A stretch of 64,000 bases of DNA from Lachnospiraceae bacterium (GCA_029225065.1 JAQXVT010000087.1:1-64000), one strand, 5' to 3'. Shown: positions 34,463-42,964, numbered from the stretch's first letter. Numbers and translations are program-made. Notes: generated by a model from the sequence alone, not told the origin.

Positions 34463-34500
34463 CTCTTACATATGTGAATATTGCTCTTGCATATGTAATT
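34463..34500. promoter_or_regulatory. Direct repeat with 21-base period, candidate AraC-family operator
   Basis: CTCTTACATATGTGAAT (34463-34479) and CTCTTGCATATGTAATT (34484-34500) agree at 14 of 17 positions and start exactly 21 bases apart, two helical turns. AraC-family proteins usually bind such direct repeats. Each half also has a CATATG palindrome. Confidence 0.5.
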
Positions 34501-34540
34501 CACAAGGCATCCACCCAAATTTCTTTTACACTCTGATTCA

Positions 34541-34576
34541 AAACAAAGGAGCAGGACATCCACTCTGCCCTGCTCC
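34541..34576 (-). terminator. Terminator of the CUT1 sugar transporter operon
   Basis: GGAGCAGG (34548-34555) pairs with CCTGCTCC (34569-34576), followed on the minus strand by TTTGTTT, about 90 bases after the last permease gene. Confidence 0.7.
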
Positions 34577-34666
34577 CATCTCTTTACCTTATTTTTTACA
34601 CCGACAATATTTCCTCTCAACTCAGGAAAACTGCTGCTTCTTCGATTTATAATCAGCTCACCACAA

Positions 34667-35530
34667 TCAGCCCTTGACTGCTCCTGCTACCATACCGTTG
34701 ATAATCTGCTTGCTGAATGCAAAGTACAGAATAACGATCGGTGCCATCGTGATCAGCATGGCTGCCATCTGCTTCGGATAGTCAGACGCGAACTGTCCCT
34801 TGAACTGAGTCAGTGCAAGCGGAACAGTCTGAAGTCCAACGTCCTTAATCAGAACCAATGCAAATGAGAACTCATTCCAGCAGCTGAATACCTGAATAAT
34901 TGCTACCGTTACCAGGATTGGACGGCAGATCGGGAAAATGATATTCCACAGTGTGTGGCTGAAGCTGCTGCCGTCGATGGCTGCCGCCTCTTCCAGATCA
35001 ACCGGAACAGTCTTTACAAAGCCTTCTACCAGGAAGATTCCCATCGGAAGTCCGAAGGATACGTATGGCAGAAGCAGGGTAAACCAATGGTTTGAAATTC
35101 CGCAGCGCTTAAATACAACGTAGATCGGAACCAGGAGGGAATGAATCGGGATCAGCATGCCCATCAGGAACATCACATACAGCACACGGTTCAGTTTAAA
35201 ACGAACACGCGCCAGAATGTAGCCAACGATGAAGCTGAACGCGATGATCAGGATGATGGAAAGCACCGTCGTACGAAGGCTGTTCCACATTGACTGAGCC
35301 AGATGGTAATCCGGGTTGGAAAGGATTCTGGTGTAGTTAATCAGCGTTGGTGTCTTCGGAAGTCCGATGATATCTGCATTAAATGCTCTCTTCTCTTTCA
35401 GGGATGAATAAATCATCCATACGATCGGGAAAATGCAGGACAGTGAAAAAATCCAGAGAATCAGATTCATAAACACTGCAAGAAAGCCTTTTTTTACTTT
35501 ACGTGTTCCAGGAGTACTTGTCTTAGCCAT
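34667..35530 (-). CDS. Carbohydrate ABC transporter permease, CUT1 family (MalG-like)
   Basis: This 287-residue permease has six hydrophobic segments and the CUT1 coupling signature in VDLEEAAAIDGSSFSHTLWN near residue 190. It forms the channel with the MalF-like protein encoded 4 bases upstream. AGGAGGCGTAGGAAG precedes its ATG. No ATPase gene is present in this operon; CUT1 systems of Firmicutes often share one MsmK-type ATPase encoded elsewhere. The imported sugar is probably an oligosaccharide, judged from the neighbours. Confidence 0.94.
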   Translation of the reverse strand: MAKTSTPGTRKVKKGFLAVFMNLILWIFSLSCIFPIVWMIYSSLKEKRAFNADIIGLPKTPTLINYTRILSNPDYHLAQSMWNSLRTTVLSIILIIAFSFIVGYILARVRFKLNRVLYVMFLMGMLIPIHSLLVPIYVVFKRCGISNHWFTLLLPYVSFGLPMGIFLVEGFVKTVPVDLEEAAAIDGSSFSHTLWNIIFPICRPILVTVAIIQVFSCWNEFSFALVLIKDVGLQTVPLALTQFKGQFASDYPKQMAAMLITMAPIVILYFAFSKQIINGMVAGAVKG

Positions 35531-35534
35531 CTTC

Positions 35535-36428
35535 CTACGCCTCCTTCTCTCTTGTCACATATTTGATCAGGGCCTGAGAACCGCCGATAACAAGCAGTGA
35601 CAGAACAAAGATTCCAACGGAGATACAGCTTCCGTAACCCATGTTGCTCTGGCTGAAGGAAATCTGGTATCCGTACATCGCCATAACCATAGAAGCCGTT
35701 CCAGGTCCACCCTTGGTCATAACGAAGATATTATCAAATGCTTTCATGTTGCCGGCGATACAAAGAGTGATACATACCAGCATTGTATTTTTAATAAGAG
35801 GAAGCGTGATGTAAACGGCTTTCTGGAATCCGTTTGCGCCGTCAATCTCCGCGCTCTCAAAAATGTCCGTACTAATAGATGCGATTGCTGACAGAATGAT
35901 TACCATATAATAACCAATGTACTGCCAGATCAGAGGAATTGTAACAAGCAGCATAACAAGATCGGTATTATTCAGCCATACCTGACACAGATCCTTTCGT
36001 CCAATGGCGGTTAAAAACCAGTTCAGAATACCATACTTGTTGTGATAGATCATATTCCAGATCAAACCGATACAAACTGCTGCGATTGTGCTCGGGAAAA
36101 ATCCAAATGTACGGTGGATTGTTTTGCATTTTACCAGCTTGGAATTTACCATCATAACCAAAACAAATGCGATACCGATCTGGCCGATGATACAAGCGAT
36201 TACAAGATAAATATTATGCCCAAATGCTTCCCAGAACGTTGCGTCATGGAACAGCTTTATGTAATTATCAAGACCGGTAAAGGTCTTCTGCGGGCCACCC
36301 TTCCATTCAAAGAAACTGTATACCAGCGCCGTCACAAGCGGTACGAAAACCGTGAAAATAAACATGACAACCGGAACCAGCAGGTACAAAACTACGGTTT
36401 TTGTCTTGGGCTTAATTGCATTTAACAT
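35535..36428 (-). CDS. Carbohydrate ABC transporter permease, CUT1 family (MalF-like)
   Basis: This 297-residue permease has six membrane segments and the coupling motif SIDIFESAEIDGANGFQKAV-like stretch near residue 195 (here STDIFESAEIDGANGF). It starts with a short cytoplasmic tail and a strong first helix (YLLVPVVMFIFTVFVPLV). It works with the MalG-like partner and the binding protein encoded upstream. AGAGGAATGTTCT lies before the ATG. A hairpin at 36476-36514 separates it from the binding protein gene and may lower its level. Confidence 0.94.
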   Translation of the reverse strand: MLNAIKPKTKTVVLYLLVPVVMFIFTVFVPLVTALVYSFFEWKGGPQKTFTGLDNYIKLFHDATFWEAFGHNIYLVIACIIGQIGIAFVLVMMVNSKLVKCKTIHRTFGFFPSTIAAVCIGLIWNMIYHNKYGILNWFLTAIGRKDLCQVWLNNTDLVMLLVTIPLIWQYIGYYMVIILSAIASISTDIFESAEIDGANGFQKAVYITLPLIKNTMLVCITLCIAGNMKAFDNIFVMTKGGPGTASMVMAMYGYQISFSQSNMGYGSCISVGIFVLSLLVIGGSQALIKYVTREKEA

Positions 36429-36475
36429 AGAACATTCCTCTCTTTCCTGCTGTGTGCAGAGGGAAACCCTTTAAG

Positions 36476-36514
36476 AAAGACCGCTCCACCCGCTCCCGCG
36501 GGCAGAACGGTCTT
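36476..36514 (-). terminator. Intercistronic hairpin between sugar-binding protein and permease genes
   Basis: AAGACCG (36477-36483) pairs with CGGTCTT (36508-36514), with an inner cccgc/gcggg stem. The T run on the minus strand is short (TCTT), so this is probably a partial terminator or stabilising hairpin that raises binding protein over permease. Confidence 0.65.
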
Positions 36515-36551
36515 CTCATTCCCTGTAAGGCTTCTGCCTTAATTTTTGATT

Positions 36552-37904
36552 TTAGTAGTTCTCCTCGTATGCCTTCTGAGCATTAGCTGCTACATCTTCC
36601 GGAGAGATCTCACCGTTCATCATGGTCTGAAGGTCTGTATTCAGAACATCCCATACAGCGTTTGTGATGTAGGAGTCATAGATCTCGCACGGCTCTGTAT
36701 CAACATAAGAGTAGTTGTAGAAATCCTGTGTGATCTGATCGAAGCTGGAGAGGTCAACATCGCCAACCTTGGTCAGTCCGCCAAGTGCATAGTTCTCTGC
36801 TACGTAGCTTGCGAATGCCGGTCCGGTAACTTCCTGAGCCAGGTCGATTGCTGCTGCAAGCTTGTCCGGATCCTCAGCAACCTTGGAGCTGATTGCTACT
36901 GCATATCCAAGACCGATATTCTGAGATGTCGGAGCTTCTGTAGCGTCTGCCGGCTGTGGAAGAACTGCGAATCCCATGTTGTTCCATTTCTCTTCGTCAG
37001 AATCTTTCAGTGTAGCCCAGATGTAGGACTCATCCCAGTTGCCGCCGATGAATGCTGCTGCATCGCCGGAAATATAGTACTCACGAGCATCCTCGTTTGT
37101 GACTGCATTGAAGTCCTCGTTGAAGATGGAGGTCTCTGTGAACAGGTGCTGCATCTCGGTAAGAGCCTTTACGAATGCTTCGTCTGTGAAAGCAGCGCCG
37201 CCCTTGTTGATCAGGCTTAAGAACCAGTCCGGACCTGTGTAACGGTTGCCCAGAGTTGACAGGAAGTCTGAGTTAGCCTGCCACTTGCCGCCGTTTCCGA
37301 ATGCTACCGTGGTAATGCCCTGCTCATTAAAGTACTCAGAAGCCTTCTCTACATCTTCCCATGTGCTCGGGAATGTATCGTATCCAGCGTCTTTCCACAT
37401 TGCCTTATCGTAAATAACTACAGTACAGGTACCACCTGTCAGTACCGGATATCCATAAATGGAATCGCCGTCTGTGAACGGTGTGAAGTAGTTCTGTACA
37501 TAATCGCTATAGTACGGAGAAGCTTTGATTGCATCTGTCAGATCATATACCAGACCCTGCTTAGCCCAGTCTTTTGTATTCATACCCTGAAGCAGGAATA
37601 CGTCCGGAAGGTCACCAGCTGCTGCCAGTGTAGCGATCTGCGTCTTGTACTCTGCATTAGCCAGAACGTTCTGATTCAGAGTGATATCCGGATGAGCCTC
37701 ATCCCAAGCTGCCAGAACGGTACGGAATCCATCGGAACCGCCGTTTCCTTCTGACTCCTCTGATGTGGAGTAGTGCATGATCTCAAGTTCGCCCTTATAA
37801 GCAAGATCATTTGCTGCCACGTCCGTTGCTGCGGCTGCTGTCATTCCGAGTGAAGCAACCATAGCTGTTGCAAGTACTGCACTTAAAGCCTGTCTCTTTT
37901 TCAT
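36552..37904 (-). CDS. Carbohydrate ABC transporter substrate-binding protein, CUT1 family
   Basis: This 450-residue protein has a signal peptide ([20 protein letters not shown], cleaved near TAAAA) and the SBP_bac_1 two-lobe fold, with the family segment [20 protein letters not shown] near residue 105 and [15 protein letters not shown] near 285. Aromatic residues in the cleft (WYF-rich) fit a sugar ligand. It lacks a lipobox cysteine, which is unusual for a Gram-positive binding protein. AAAGGAGGAAACAAA precedes the ATG at 37904. It follows the LacI gene by 76 bases without an obvious promoter between, so it is probably read from the lacI promoter. Confidence 0.93.
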   Translation of the reverse strand: MKKRQALSAVLATAMVASLGMTAAAATDVAANDLAYKGELEIMHYSTSEESEGNGGSDGFRTVLAAWDEAHPDITLNQNVLANAEYKTQIATLAAAGDLPDVFLLQGMNTKDWAKQGLVYDLTDAIKASPYYSDYVQNYFTPFTDGDSIYGYPVLTGGTCTVVIYDKAMWKDAGYDTFPSTWEDVEKASEYFNEQGITTVAFGNGGKWQANSDFLSTLGNRYTGPDWFLSLINKGGAAFTDEAFVKALTEMQHLFTETSIFNEDFNAVTNEDAREYYISGDAAAFIGGNWDESYIWATLKDSDEEKWNNMGFAVLPQPADATEAPTSQNIGLGYAVAISSKVAEDPDKLAAAIDLAQEVTGPAFASYVAENYALGGLTKVGDVDLSSFDQITQDFYNYSYVDTEPCEIYDSYITNAVWDVLNTDLQTMMNGEISPEDVAANAQKAYEENY

Positions 37905-37980
37905 TTTGTTTCCTCCTTTAAAATTATAAAAATTATTTTTCTTATCTATCTGCTTCGCGTCGCCCGCGAGAACATTCATT

Positions 37981-38988
37981 TTATTTAATCCGCCTTACGG
38001 TCTGTCCCTGCAGCAAATAGCCGTCTACCGTGTGGATCGCCGGGATCGTCGTCATCGGACGCTCGATTTCCTCGATCAGCCTGACTGCCGCCTGCCTGCC
38101 CATCTCTCCGACATTCTGATAAAAGGTGGTAAGCTTTGGGGACTCATACTGCGCTGCCTTGACTCCATCGTAACCGGCAACTGAAATATCATCCGGTATT
38201 GACAGTCCTCTTGCTTTGATCGCGTTGATTCCTCCGAAGCATGCGATATCATCCGGATACAGAATGCAGGTTGGTGGATCTTTCAGATCCAGCAGCCGCT
38301 CCGTCTGTTCAAACGCCTTGTCGAGATTCCGGTAGAGCCCCGGAAGTACGTATCCCTCCGGTACGGTAAGCCCGTGCTCTTCCATACAGGTGTAATAAGA
38401 GGCAAGTCGCTGCCTCGTGACCCGGTTGCTGTCGCCGTGAATGTAGGCGATTCTCGTATGTCCCAGATCAAATATGTACTGCATCAGCTTTGCAATGCCA
38501 TCTGCATTGTTGGAAAGCACTGCCGTCCGGTTGTCCGCGATATAATCGATCGAAACGACCTTCAGATTGCTCTGCAGAAGCTCCACAATTTTCGGATTTG
38601 TGTAATCCAGGCAGCACACAATTGCGACTCCGTCAAACCCCCGGTATCTGGCCCGCTCCACATACGACATATCTGAGCTTGTATTATTCAGAAATGTCAC
38701 ATCGTATCCCTTTGCCTCTGCTGCTTTCTTAAAGCCCTGCAGGACTCCGGAAAAGAAGTCGTGTGTCAGTCCGCTTCCCGCTGCCTCCTCAAACAGTACG
38801 CCGAGGTTGTAGCTCCGGTTCGTCTTCAGATATCTGGCTGACTGATTCGGGTGATATCCCATCTGCTCAGCCATTGCCTTGATCTGTTGCCTTGTGTTCT
38901 CACCGATGTCCCGGTGATTACTTAATGCCTTGCTGACAGTTGCTACAGATACTCCGCAGGCTGCCGCAACATCCTTCATGGAAACCAT
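37981..38988 (-). CDS. LacI family transcriptional regulator
   Basis: This 335-residue regulator has the LacI DNA-binding domain at its start ([20 protein letters not shown] with the hinge [13 protein letters not shown]) and a periplasmic-binding-like sensor domain (about 60-330). It is the first gene before the sugar-binding protein and permease genes and should regulate them and itself, releasing DNA when the sugar appears. AAGGAG precedes the ATG. A strong promoter lies upstream with a CG-centred operator-like site right after the -10 box (39022-39035), which fits self-repression. Confidence 0.93.
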   Translation of the reverse strand: MVSMKDVAAACGVSVATVSKALSNHRDIGENTRQQIKAMAEQMGYHPNQSARYLKTNRSYNLGVLFEEAAGSGLTHDFFSGVLQGFKKAAEAKGYDVTFLNNTSSDMSYVERARYRGFDGVAIVCCLDYTNPKIVELLQSNLKVVSIDYIADNRTAVLSNNADGIAKLMQYIFDLGHTRIAYIHGDSNRVTRQRLASYYTCMEEHGLTVPEGYVLPGLYRNLDKAFEQTERLLDLKDPPTCILYPDDIACFGGINAIKARGLSIPDDISVAGYDGVKAAQYESPKLTTFYQNVGEMGRQAAVRLIEEIERPMTTIPAIHTVDGYLLQGQTVRRIK

Positions 38989-39021
38989 GCTTTTCTCCTT
39001 CGCTTGTTGAACTTGCCCTTA

Positions 39022-39035
39022 CTTAATCGTTTTCT
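39022..39035 (-). promoter_or_regulatory. Candidate LacI-type operator at the lacI promoter
   Basis: On the minus strand AGAAAACGATTAAG is CG-centred like LacI/GalR-family sites and starts about 8 bases after the -10 box, over the expected transcription start. Confidence 0.5.
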
Positions 39036-39042
39036 GATTCAT

Positions 39043-39071
39043 ATTAAACAGCATTCTATCTGATTTGTCAA
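39043..39071 (-). promoter_or_regulatory. Sigma-A promoter of lacI and the CUT1 sugar operon
   Basis: A perfect TTGACA (39071-39066) and TTTAAT (39048-39043) on the minus strand are 17 bases apart, 55 bases before the lacI start codon. Confidence 0.85.
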
Positions 39072-39360
39072 TTGTTTTTTTGCAGTTTTTTATGTTTTGG
39101 TTATTATATTCAATTTTATAGACGTTCATTTGTGCATTTTTACTTTATCGCATTTCGTTTTACGAAAATGCAGTCCTGAATTGCGTGACAATTTGGTTTT
39201 TTATAGTTCTTTTTTTCATTATGAACTAAAACGTTTTCTTTTTCACTGCGGCAGACAGCAATTTTTCTCTGCTTTGCATTTTTTATCGGTAATCAGCTCT
39301 TTTTCTTCCGTATCCTGTTCTATTTTGTCAGATCATGCGATGTTCAGAGTCAGACAGCAA

Positions 39361-39404
39361 AAAACCGGCAGGATGATCCGCATTTAATGCTTCCTGCCGG
39401 TTTT
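39361..39404 (-). terminator. Terminator of the kinase-nucleotidyltransferase operon
   Basis: A perfect 13-bp stem (aaaaccggcagga at 39361-39373 with 39392-39404) and an 18-base loop with T runs on both sides. It lies about 130 bases after the kinase gene. Confidence 0.8.
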
Positions 39405-39535
39405 CTTACGTTCTGTAATTTTCTTTCTGTTTCTGGTCATTTCCGATCACGATCAATCATTTTTACAAGACCCCGATTTTGACTGTAACTTTCTTTTTGC
39501 CAGCAGCATATGCCATTTTTGCCGCCGCTGCTGCG

Positions 39536-40639
39536 CTACCGATACTTCGCCACAATCTCCTGCATTTCCTTCTCTTTTTCCTCCATGTCTGCCACCAGCC
39601 GGAACTGCGTCCGGCAGCGGTCGAGGTTGTGATTTTCCCGGTGGATCTTAAAGTAGTGGTCGCCCTCCAGATAATCCGTCAGGAAACGCATGCCGCACTC
39701 AAACGTCATCATCCGTGCTCCAACTGGAAGCATGGCAAGCTCTGTCTCTGTCAGTGCACCGGCGCAGCCCTCAATAAAGCCCTTTGTGTAAACCTCAAAG
39801 AGATGCAGGTCGCATGACACTTTCGAAAGATCCTGCTCATCCTCCGCCGCCGTGCTGGCACCAAAGCGAATGGAATCTCCGAAATCATTCACGGAAAGCC
39901 CCGGCATGACCGTATCAAGGTCAATTACACAAATGCCTTTTCCGCTTACATCGTCGATCATGATGTTGTTCAGCTTCGTATCGTTGTGTGTTACGCGAAG
40001 CGGAAGCTTTCCGGCTGCCTGCAAATCCACCAGCGTATGTGCAAATGCCTCGCGCTCCAGTACAAAGCGGATCTCCGGCTGTACCAAGGCCGCGCGCCCG
40101 CAGACATCTGCATCGAGCGCTGCCCGGAACTTTGCGAAGCGATCCACCGTATCATGGAACTTCTCGATCGTCTCATGAAGCGTCTTTGCCGGATAATCGG
40201 AAAGCAGACCCTGAAAACGGCCAAACGCCACAGCACTCTCATAAAAATCACGGTCATTTTTTACCTGATCGTAGCTGGTCGCACCTTCCACATACAGAAA
40301 GGCTCTCCAGTAATTGCCCGGTGCGTCTACATGGCTGTTCTTTCCGTCTTTGGTCAGCACGAGGTTCAGTGTCTCACGCTCCACGTCCCCGCCAGTTGCC
40401 GCGATCTTCTTTTTCAGCCAGTTCGTCACACCCTCGATGTTTTCCATCAGCTCTTTCGGCTTTGTGAAAATCGAGGTATTCATCCGCTGTAAAATGTAAC
40501 GCCGTATCCCGCGTTCCGTCTCAAAAGTCAGGCGGTACGTATCGTTGATGTGCCCGTTTCCAAACGGAATGCACTCCTGCAGTTTCCCCTCAAACTGAAA
40601 CTCCGGTATCACTGCGAGCGCCTCCGCCTTTGTACTCAT
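39536..40639 (-). CDS. Sugar 1-kinase of the aminoglycoside phosphotransferase fold, NahK-like
   Basis: This 367-residue protein has the APH-type kinase fold. The nucleotide loop is IPFGNGHINDTYRL near residue 25, the catalytic loop is VTHNDTKLNNIM near 217 (Asp in HND), and the metal-binding segment is VIDLDTVMPG near 240. The same motifs occur in N-acetylhexosamine 1-kinase (NahK), which phosphorylates GlcNAc/GalNAc at C1. Its start overlaps the end of a sugar nucleotidyltransferase gene by 4 bases (ATGA), so the two products likely act in sequence: sugar to sugar 1-phosphate to NDP-sugar. The exact sugar is unknown. Confidence 0.85.
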   Translation of the reverse strand: MSTKAEALAVIPEFQFEGKLQECIPFGNGHINDTYRLTFETERGIRRYILQRMNTSIFTKPKELMENIEGVTNWLKKKIAATGGDVERETLNLVLTKDGKNSHVDAPGNYWRAFLYVEGATSYDQVKNDRDFYESAVAFGRFQGLLSDYPAKTLHETIEKFHDTVDRFAKFRAALDADVCGRAALVQPEIRFVLEREAFAHTLVDLQAAGKLPLRVTHNDTKLNNIMIDDVSGKGICVIDLDTVMPGLSVNDFGDSIRFGASTAAEDEQDLSKVSCDLHLFEVYTKGFIEGCAGALTETELAMLPVGARMMTFECGMRFLTDYLEGDHYFKIHRENHNLDRCRTQFRLVADMEEKEKEMQEIVAKYR

Positions 40640-41562
40640 GCTTCCTCCCAGAGCCGCTCCGGGTAGAGCCCCTGCGCCTTGAGATTGCGGATCGCAGCTA
40701 CCACATTCGGCTTATCTTCTTTGTAAGTCACACCGTACCATTTATCCATCGATTTGCGCACCTGAACCGTCGCTTTTCCCTCGCGCAGCAGCTCATCCAC
40801 CACAAACGGAAGGAAATACTCGCATTTCAGTGGATTCGTCTCCAGATTTTTGGAAAGGAATGCGGAAAACCGCTCGTTCAGCTCCTTTAAAATGCTCGCG
40901 GAAAAGCCCCACATATTCATCGAAACGGTGCTTCCGGCCGGAATCGTCACCCAGGTCTTTCCGTCGTCCTCGGTGTAGGCCGTCTCATTTCCGCGCTTTT
41001 CGATGTGCGTCCGCTCTTTGATATCCACCAGATATCCTTCCGCGTCCGTCTCACAGATGCCGCGCGCCACATGGCCGTTGTCGGTCAGCGTGTTTTCCAG
41101 CTGATAGCCCACCATCATATAGCGGTATTTGCCGTCATCCTCATGCTCCGTCAGATACTCGTACGCCATCTGGAATGCACGGCTGCCATAATAATCATCG
41201 GCGTTGACGACAACAAATGGTCCGTCGATCACGCCTGCGCAGCTTGCAATCGCATGACCGGTGCCCCACGGCTTCACACGGCCTTCCGGTACGGAAAAGC
41301 CCTCCGGCAGATTTGTCAGTTCCTGGAACACGTACGCTACCTCAACCTGCCTTGCAAGACGGTCGCCGATCGCTGCACGGAAATCCGCCTCATTTTCTCT
41401 CTTAATTACGAACACTACTTTTTCAAATCCTGCACGGACTGCATCATACACCGAAAAGTCCATGATGATATGGCCGTATTCATCGACCGGATCGATCTGC
41501 TTCAGTCCGCCATACCGGCTGCCCATGCCGGCTGCCATTACTACCAGTACCGGTTTCTTCAT
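40636..41562 (-). CDS. Sugar-1-phosphate nucleotidyltransferase
   Basis: This 308-residue enzyme has the nucleotidyltransferase signature VVMAAGMGSRYGGLKQIDPV at the start, GTGHAIASCAGVIDGPFVVV near residue 100 and the metal-binding NADDYYG near 121. It should join a sugar 1-phosphate and an NTP to make an NDP-sugar. The early G-x-G-x-R and the K in LKQ are conserved; base and sugar preference cannot be told. AAAGGAG precedes the ATG. It is the first gene of a two-gene unit with the NahK-like kinase, which suggests sugar salvage into nucleotide sugars. Confidence 0.87.
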   Translation of the reverse strand: MKKPVLVVMAAGMGSRYGGLKQIDPVDEYGHIIMDFSVYDAVRAGFEKVVFVIKRENEADFRAAIGDRLARQVEVAYVFQELTNLPEGFSVPEGRVKPWGTGHAIASCAGVIDGPFVVVNADDYYGSRAFQMAYEYLTEHEDDGKYRYMMVGYQLENTLTDNGHVARGICETDAEGYLVDIKERTHIEKRGNETAYTEDDGKTWVTIPAGSTVSMNMWGFSASILKELNERFSAFLSKNLETNPLKCEYFLPFVVDELLREGKATVQVRKSMDKWYGVTYKEDKPNVVAAIRNLKAQGLYPERLWEEA

Positions 41563-41688
41563 TTTGTTTCTCCTTTCGAATTATCCTGTCGGATGCTCTG
41601 CAAAAATGCCCCGTCTCTCATTTTCCTGATAAGTCCTTAGCACCTTTGTAAAAAGCATTTCGCAGGTATATTTTCCATGACATAGTAA

Positions 41689-41726
41689 AGGCATTCTGCG
41701 CGCCTGTCCGCTCCCGCAGAATGCCT
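41689..41726 (-). terminator. Terminator-like hairpin after the HPr-like gene
   Basis: A perfect 12-bp stem (aggcattctgcg at 41689-41700 with 41715-41726) and a 14-base loop. The minus-strand T run is short (TTTACT). Confidence 0.65.
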
Positions 41727-41742
41727 CTGTACCGCTCTGCCT

Positions 41743-42000
41743 TTATTTTGCGCAGCTCAGATATTTTTCTATTTCACTGACTGCCTTCTCCTCATCGGCG
41801 CCCTCTGCCGTCACGATGATCTTTTCTCCGGCTGCCAGACCAAGTGTCATCATTCCCATAATGCTTTTCGCATTGACTGTTCTCTGACCGCTGATTACGT
41901 GAATCTCGCTGTCAAACTGACTCGCTACCTGTACCAGCATTGCAACAGGCCGTGCCTCCAGACCATTTGAAAGCTGAATCACAATCTCCTTTTTACTCAT
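41743..42000 (-). CDS. HPr-family protein with Glu at position 15 and Ser46 kept (Crh-like)
   Basis: This 85-residue protein has the HPr fold, but the phosphocarrier histidine is replaced: the active-site segment reads NGLEARPVAML, with Glu15 where HPr has His15. Ser46, the HPr kinase site, is kept in VNAKSIMGMM. It therefore cannot carry phosphate in the PTS but could act with CcpA in catabolite control, as Bacillus Crh does, which has Gln15. Its gene overlaps whiA by 8 bases, and in Bacillus crh also follows whiA (yvcL) in a rapZ(yvcJ)-containing operon. The name Crh-like is by motif and position; descent from Bacillus crh is not shown. Confidence 0.9.
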   Translation of the reverse strand: MSKKEIVIQLSNGLEARPVAMLVQVASQFDSEIHVISGQRTVNAKSIMGMMTLGLAAGEKIIVTAEGADEEKAVSEIEKYLSCAK

Positions 42001-42964
42001 AATTGTATTCCTCCTTGTTCTCCCTTAGCTTCTCTGCCAGCTCACTGATTTTTCGAAGCCTGTGGTTTACACCAGATTTTCCCACAGGCGGTGTCAGCAT
42101 CTCACCCAGCTCTTTTAATGATGCATCCGGATGTGCCAGCCGCAGAGCAGCAATCTCTGCAAGCCCCTCAGGCAGACTGTCCAGACTTCCGACCATCTCC
42201 AGATAACGGATGTCTTCCATCTGCCGTACCGCCGCGTTTACCGTTTTGTTGATATTTGCGGCTTCACAGTTTACTTTTCTGTTGACATCATTTCGCATCT
42301 CCCGCACGATCCGGATGTTCTCCAGATTCATCAGGGAAATATGTGCCTCCATGATGTTCAGCATGTCAACGATCTGAGCGCCTTCTTTGATGTATACAAT
42401 ATAGTGGTTCTTTCGCTCCACAATCTTTGCGTCCGGTCCGAAACTGCGGATCAGCTGCTGAAGCTGCATGGCCCGTTCCATCGAGACGCAGACGATCTCA
42501 AAATGATAGGATTTCTCCGGATTACTGATCGAACCGGCGGCCAGAAACGCCCCCCGAATAAAGGCCCTGCGGCAACAGGACTTTTGCACCAGCAGCTGAT
42601 TGGCCGGGGATACCTGCTCTGCGATCTCTCCGTTTGCATCCAGAAGCTTAAGCGCCTGCAGGATGCGGACCACGCTGCTGTGGTCTCTGACCAGAATTGT
42701 ATAAATCCGACAACTCTTTCCGTACTTCTTGTTCAGATGCACAGACACGTCACTTCTTATACTAAATGTTTTTCGTAATAATGTAAAGCATTTTCTTGAA
42801 ACCGCTGCATTTTCTGTGTGAATTCGCAGTCGGAACCGCTCCGCTGCCGAGATACAGACGTCACCGCACATCCCGATGATCGCCGCAAGCTCCGCAAGCT
42901 GGCAGTGCCTCGCCGGTGTATCAAGAAAAGAAAGCTCTTCTTTTACCTCTGATGAAAATGACAT
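41993..42964 (-). CDS. whiA: DNA-binding protein WhiA
   Basis: This 323-residue protein has a degenerate LAGLIDADG endonuclease-like N-terminal domain (about 1-220, with RRAFIRGAFLAAGSISNPEKSYHF-type segments near 130) and a C-terminal helix-turn-helix (about 260-310, LAHPDASLKELGEML and VGKSGVNHRLRKI). WhiA is a conserved Gram-positive protein linked to cell division and chromosome organisation. The ATG at 42964 follows AAGGAGGGGACGCAG and gives the MSFSSEVKEEL start usual for the family. It lies between rapZ and the HPr-like gene. Confidence 0.94.
   Translation of the reverse strand: MSFSSEVKEELSFLDTPARHCQLAELAAIIGMCGDVCISAAERFRLRIHTENAAVSRKCFTLLRKTFSIRSDVSVHLNKKYGKSCRIYTILVRDHSSVVRILQALKLLDANGEIAEQVSPANQLLVQKSCCRRAFIRGAFLAAGSISNPEKSYHFEIVCVSMERAMQLQQLIRSFGPDAKIVERKNHYIVYIKEGAQIVDMLNIMEAHISLMNLENIRIVREMRNDVNRKVNCEAANINKTVNAAVRQMEDIRYLEMVGSLDSLPEGLAEIAALRLAHPDASLKELGEMLTPPVGKSGVNHRLRKISELAEKLRENKEEYNYE

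Larger units (their letters stand above)
34356..34666. other. 311-base intergenic region
   Basis: It holds the terminator of the CUT1 sugar transporter operon (34541-34576) and a 21-base-period direct repeat (34463-34500) before the AraC gene. No small gene was seen, and I could not assign a clear promoter for the AraC gene. Confidence 0.6.
38989..39535. other. 547-base intergenic region
   Basis: It holds the lacI promoter and operator-like site (39022-39071), an inverted repeat at 39150-39171, an AAAACGTTTT palindrome at 39228-39237 and the terminator of the kinase operon (39361-39404). From 39405 to 39535 nothing was recognised. Short open frames here have no ribosome sites and look like chance. 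Confidence 0.6.

Noticed and set aside
39097-39387. Possible small gene of 96 codons in the lacI-kinase gap
   Set aside because: It has no ribosome site, is Phe/Ser-rich as expected from T-rich DNA, and runs through a terminator.
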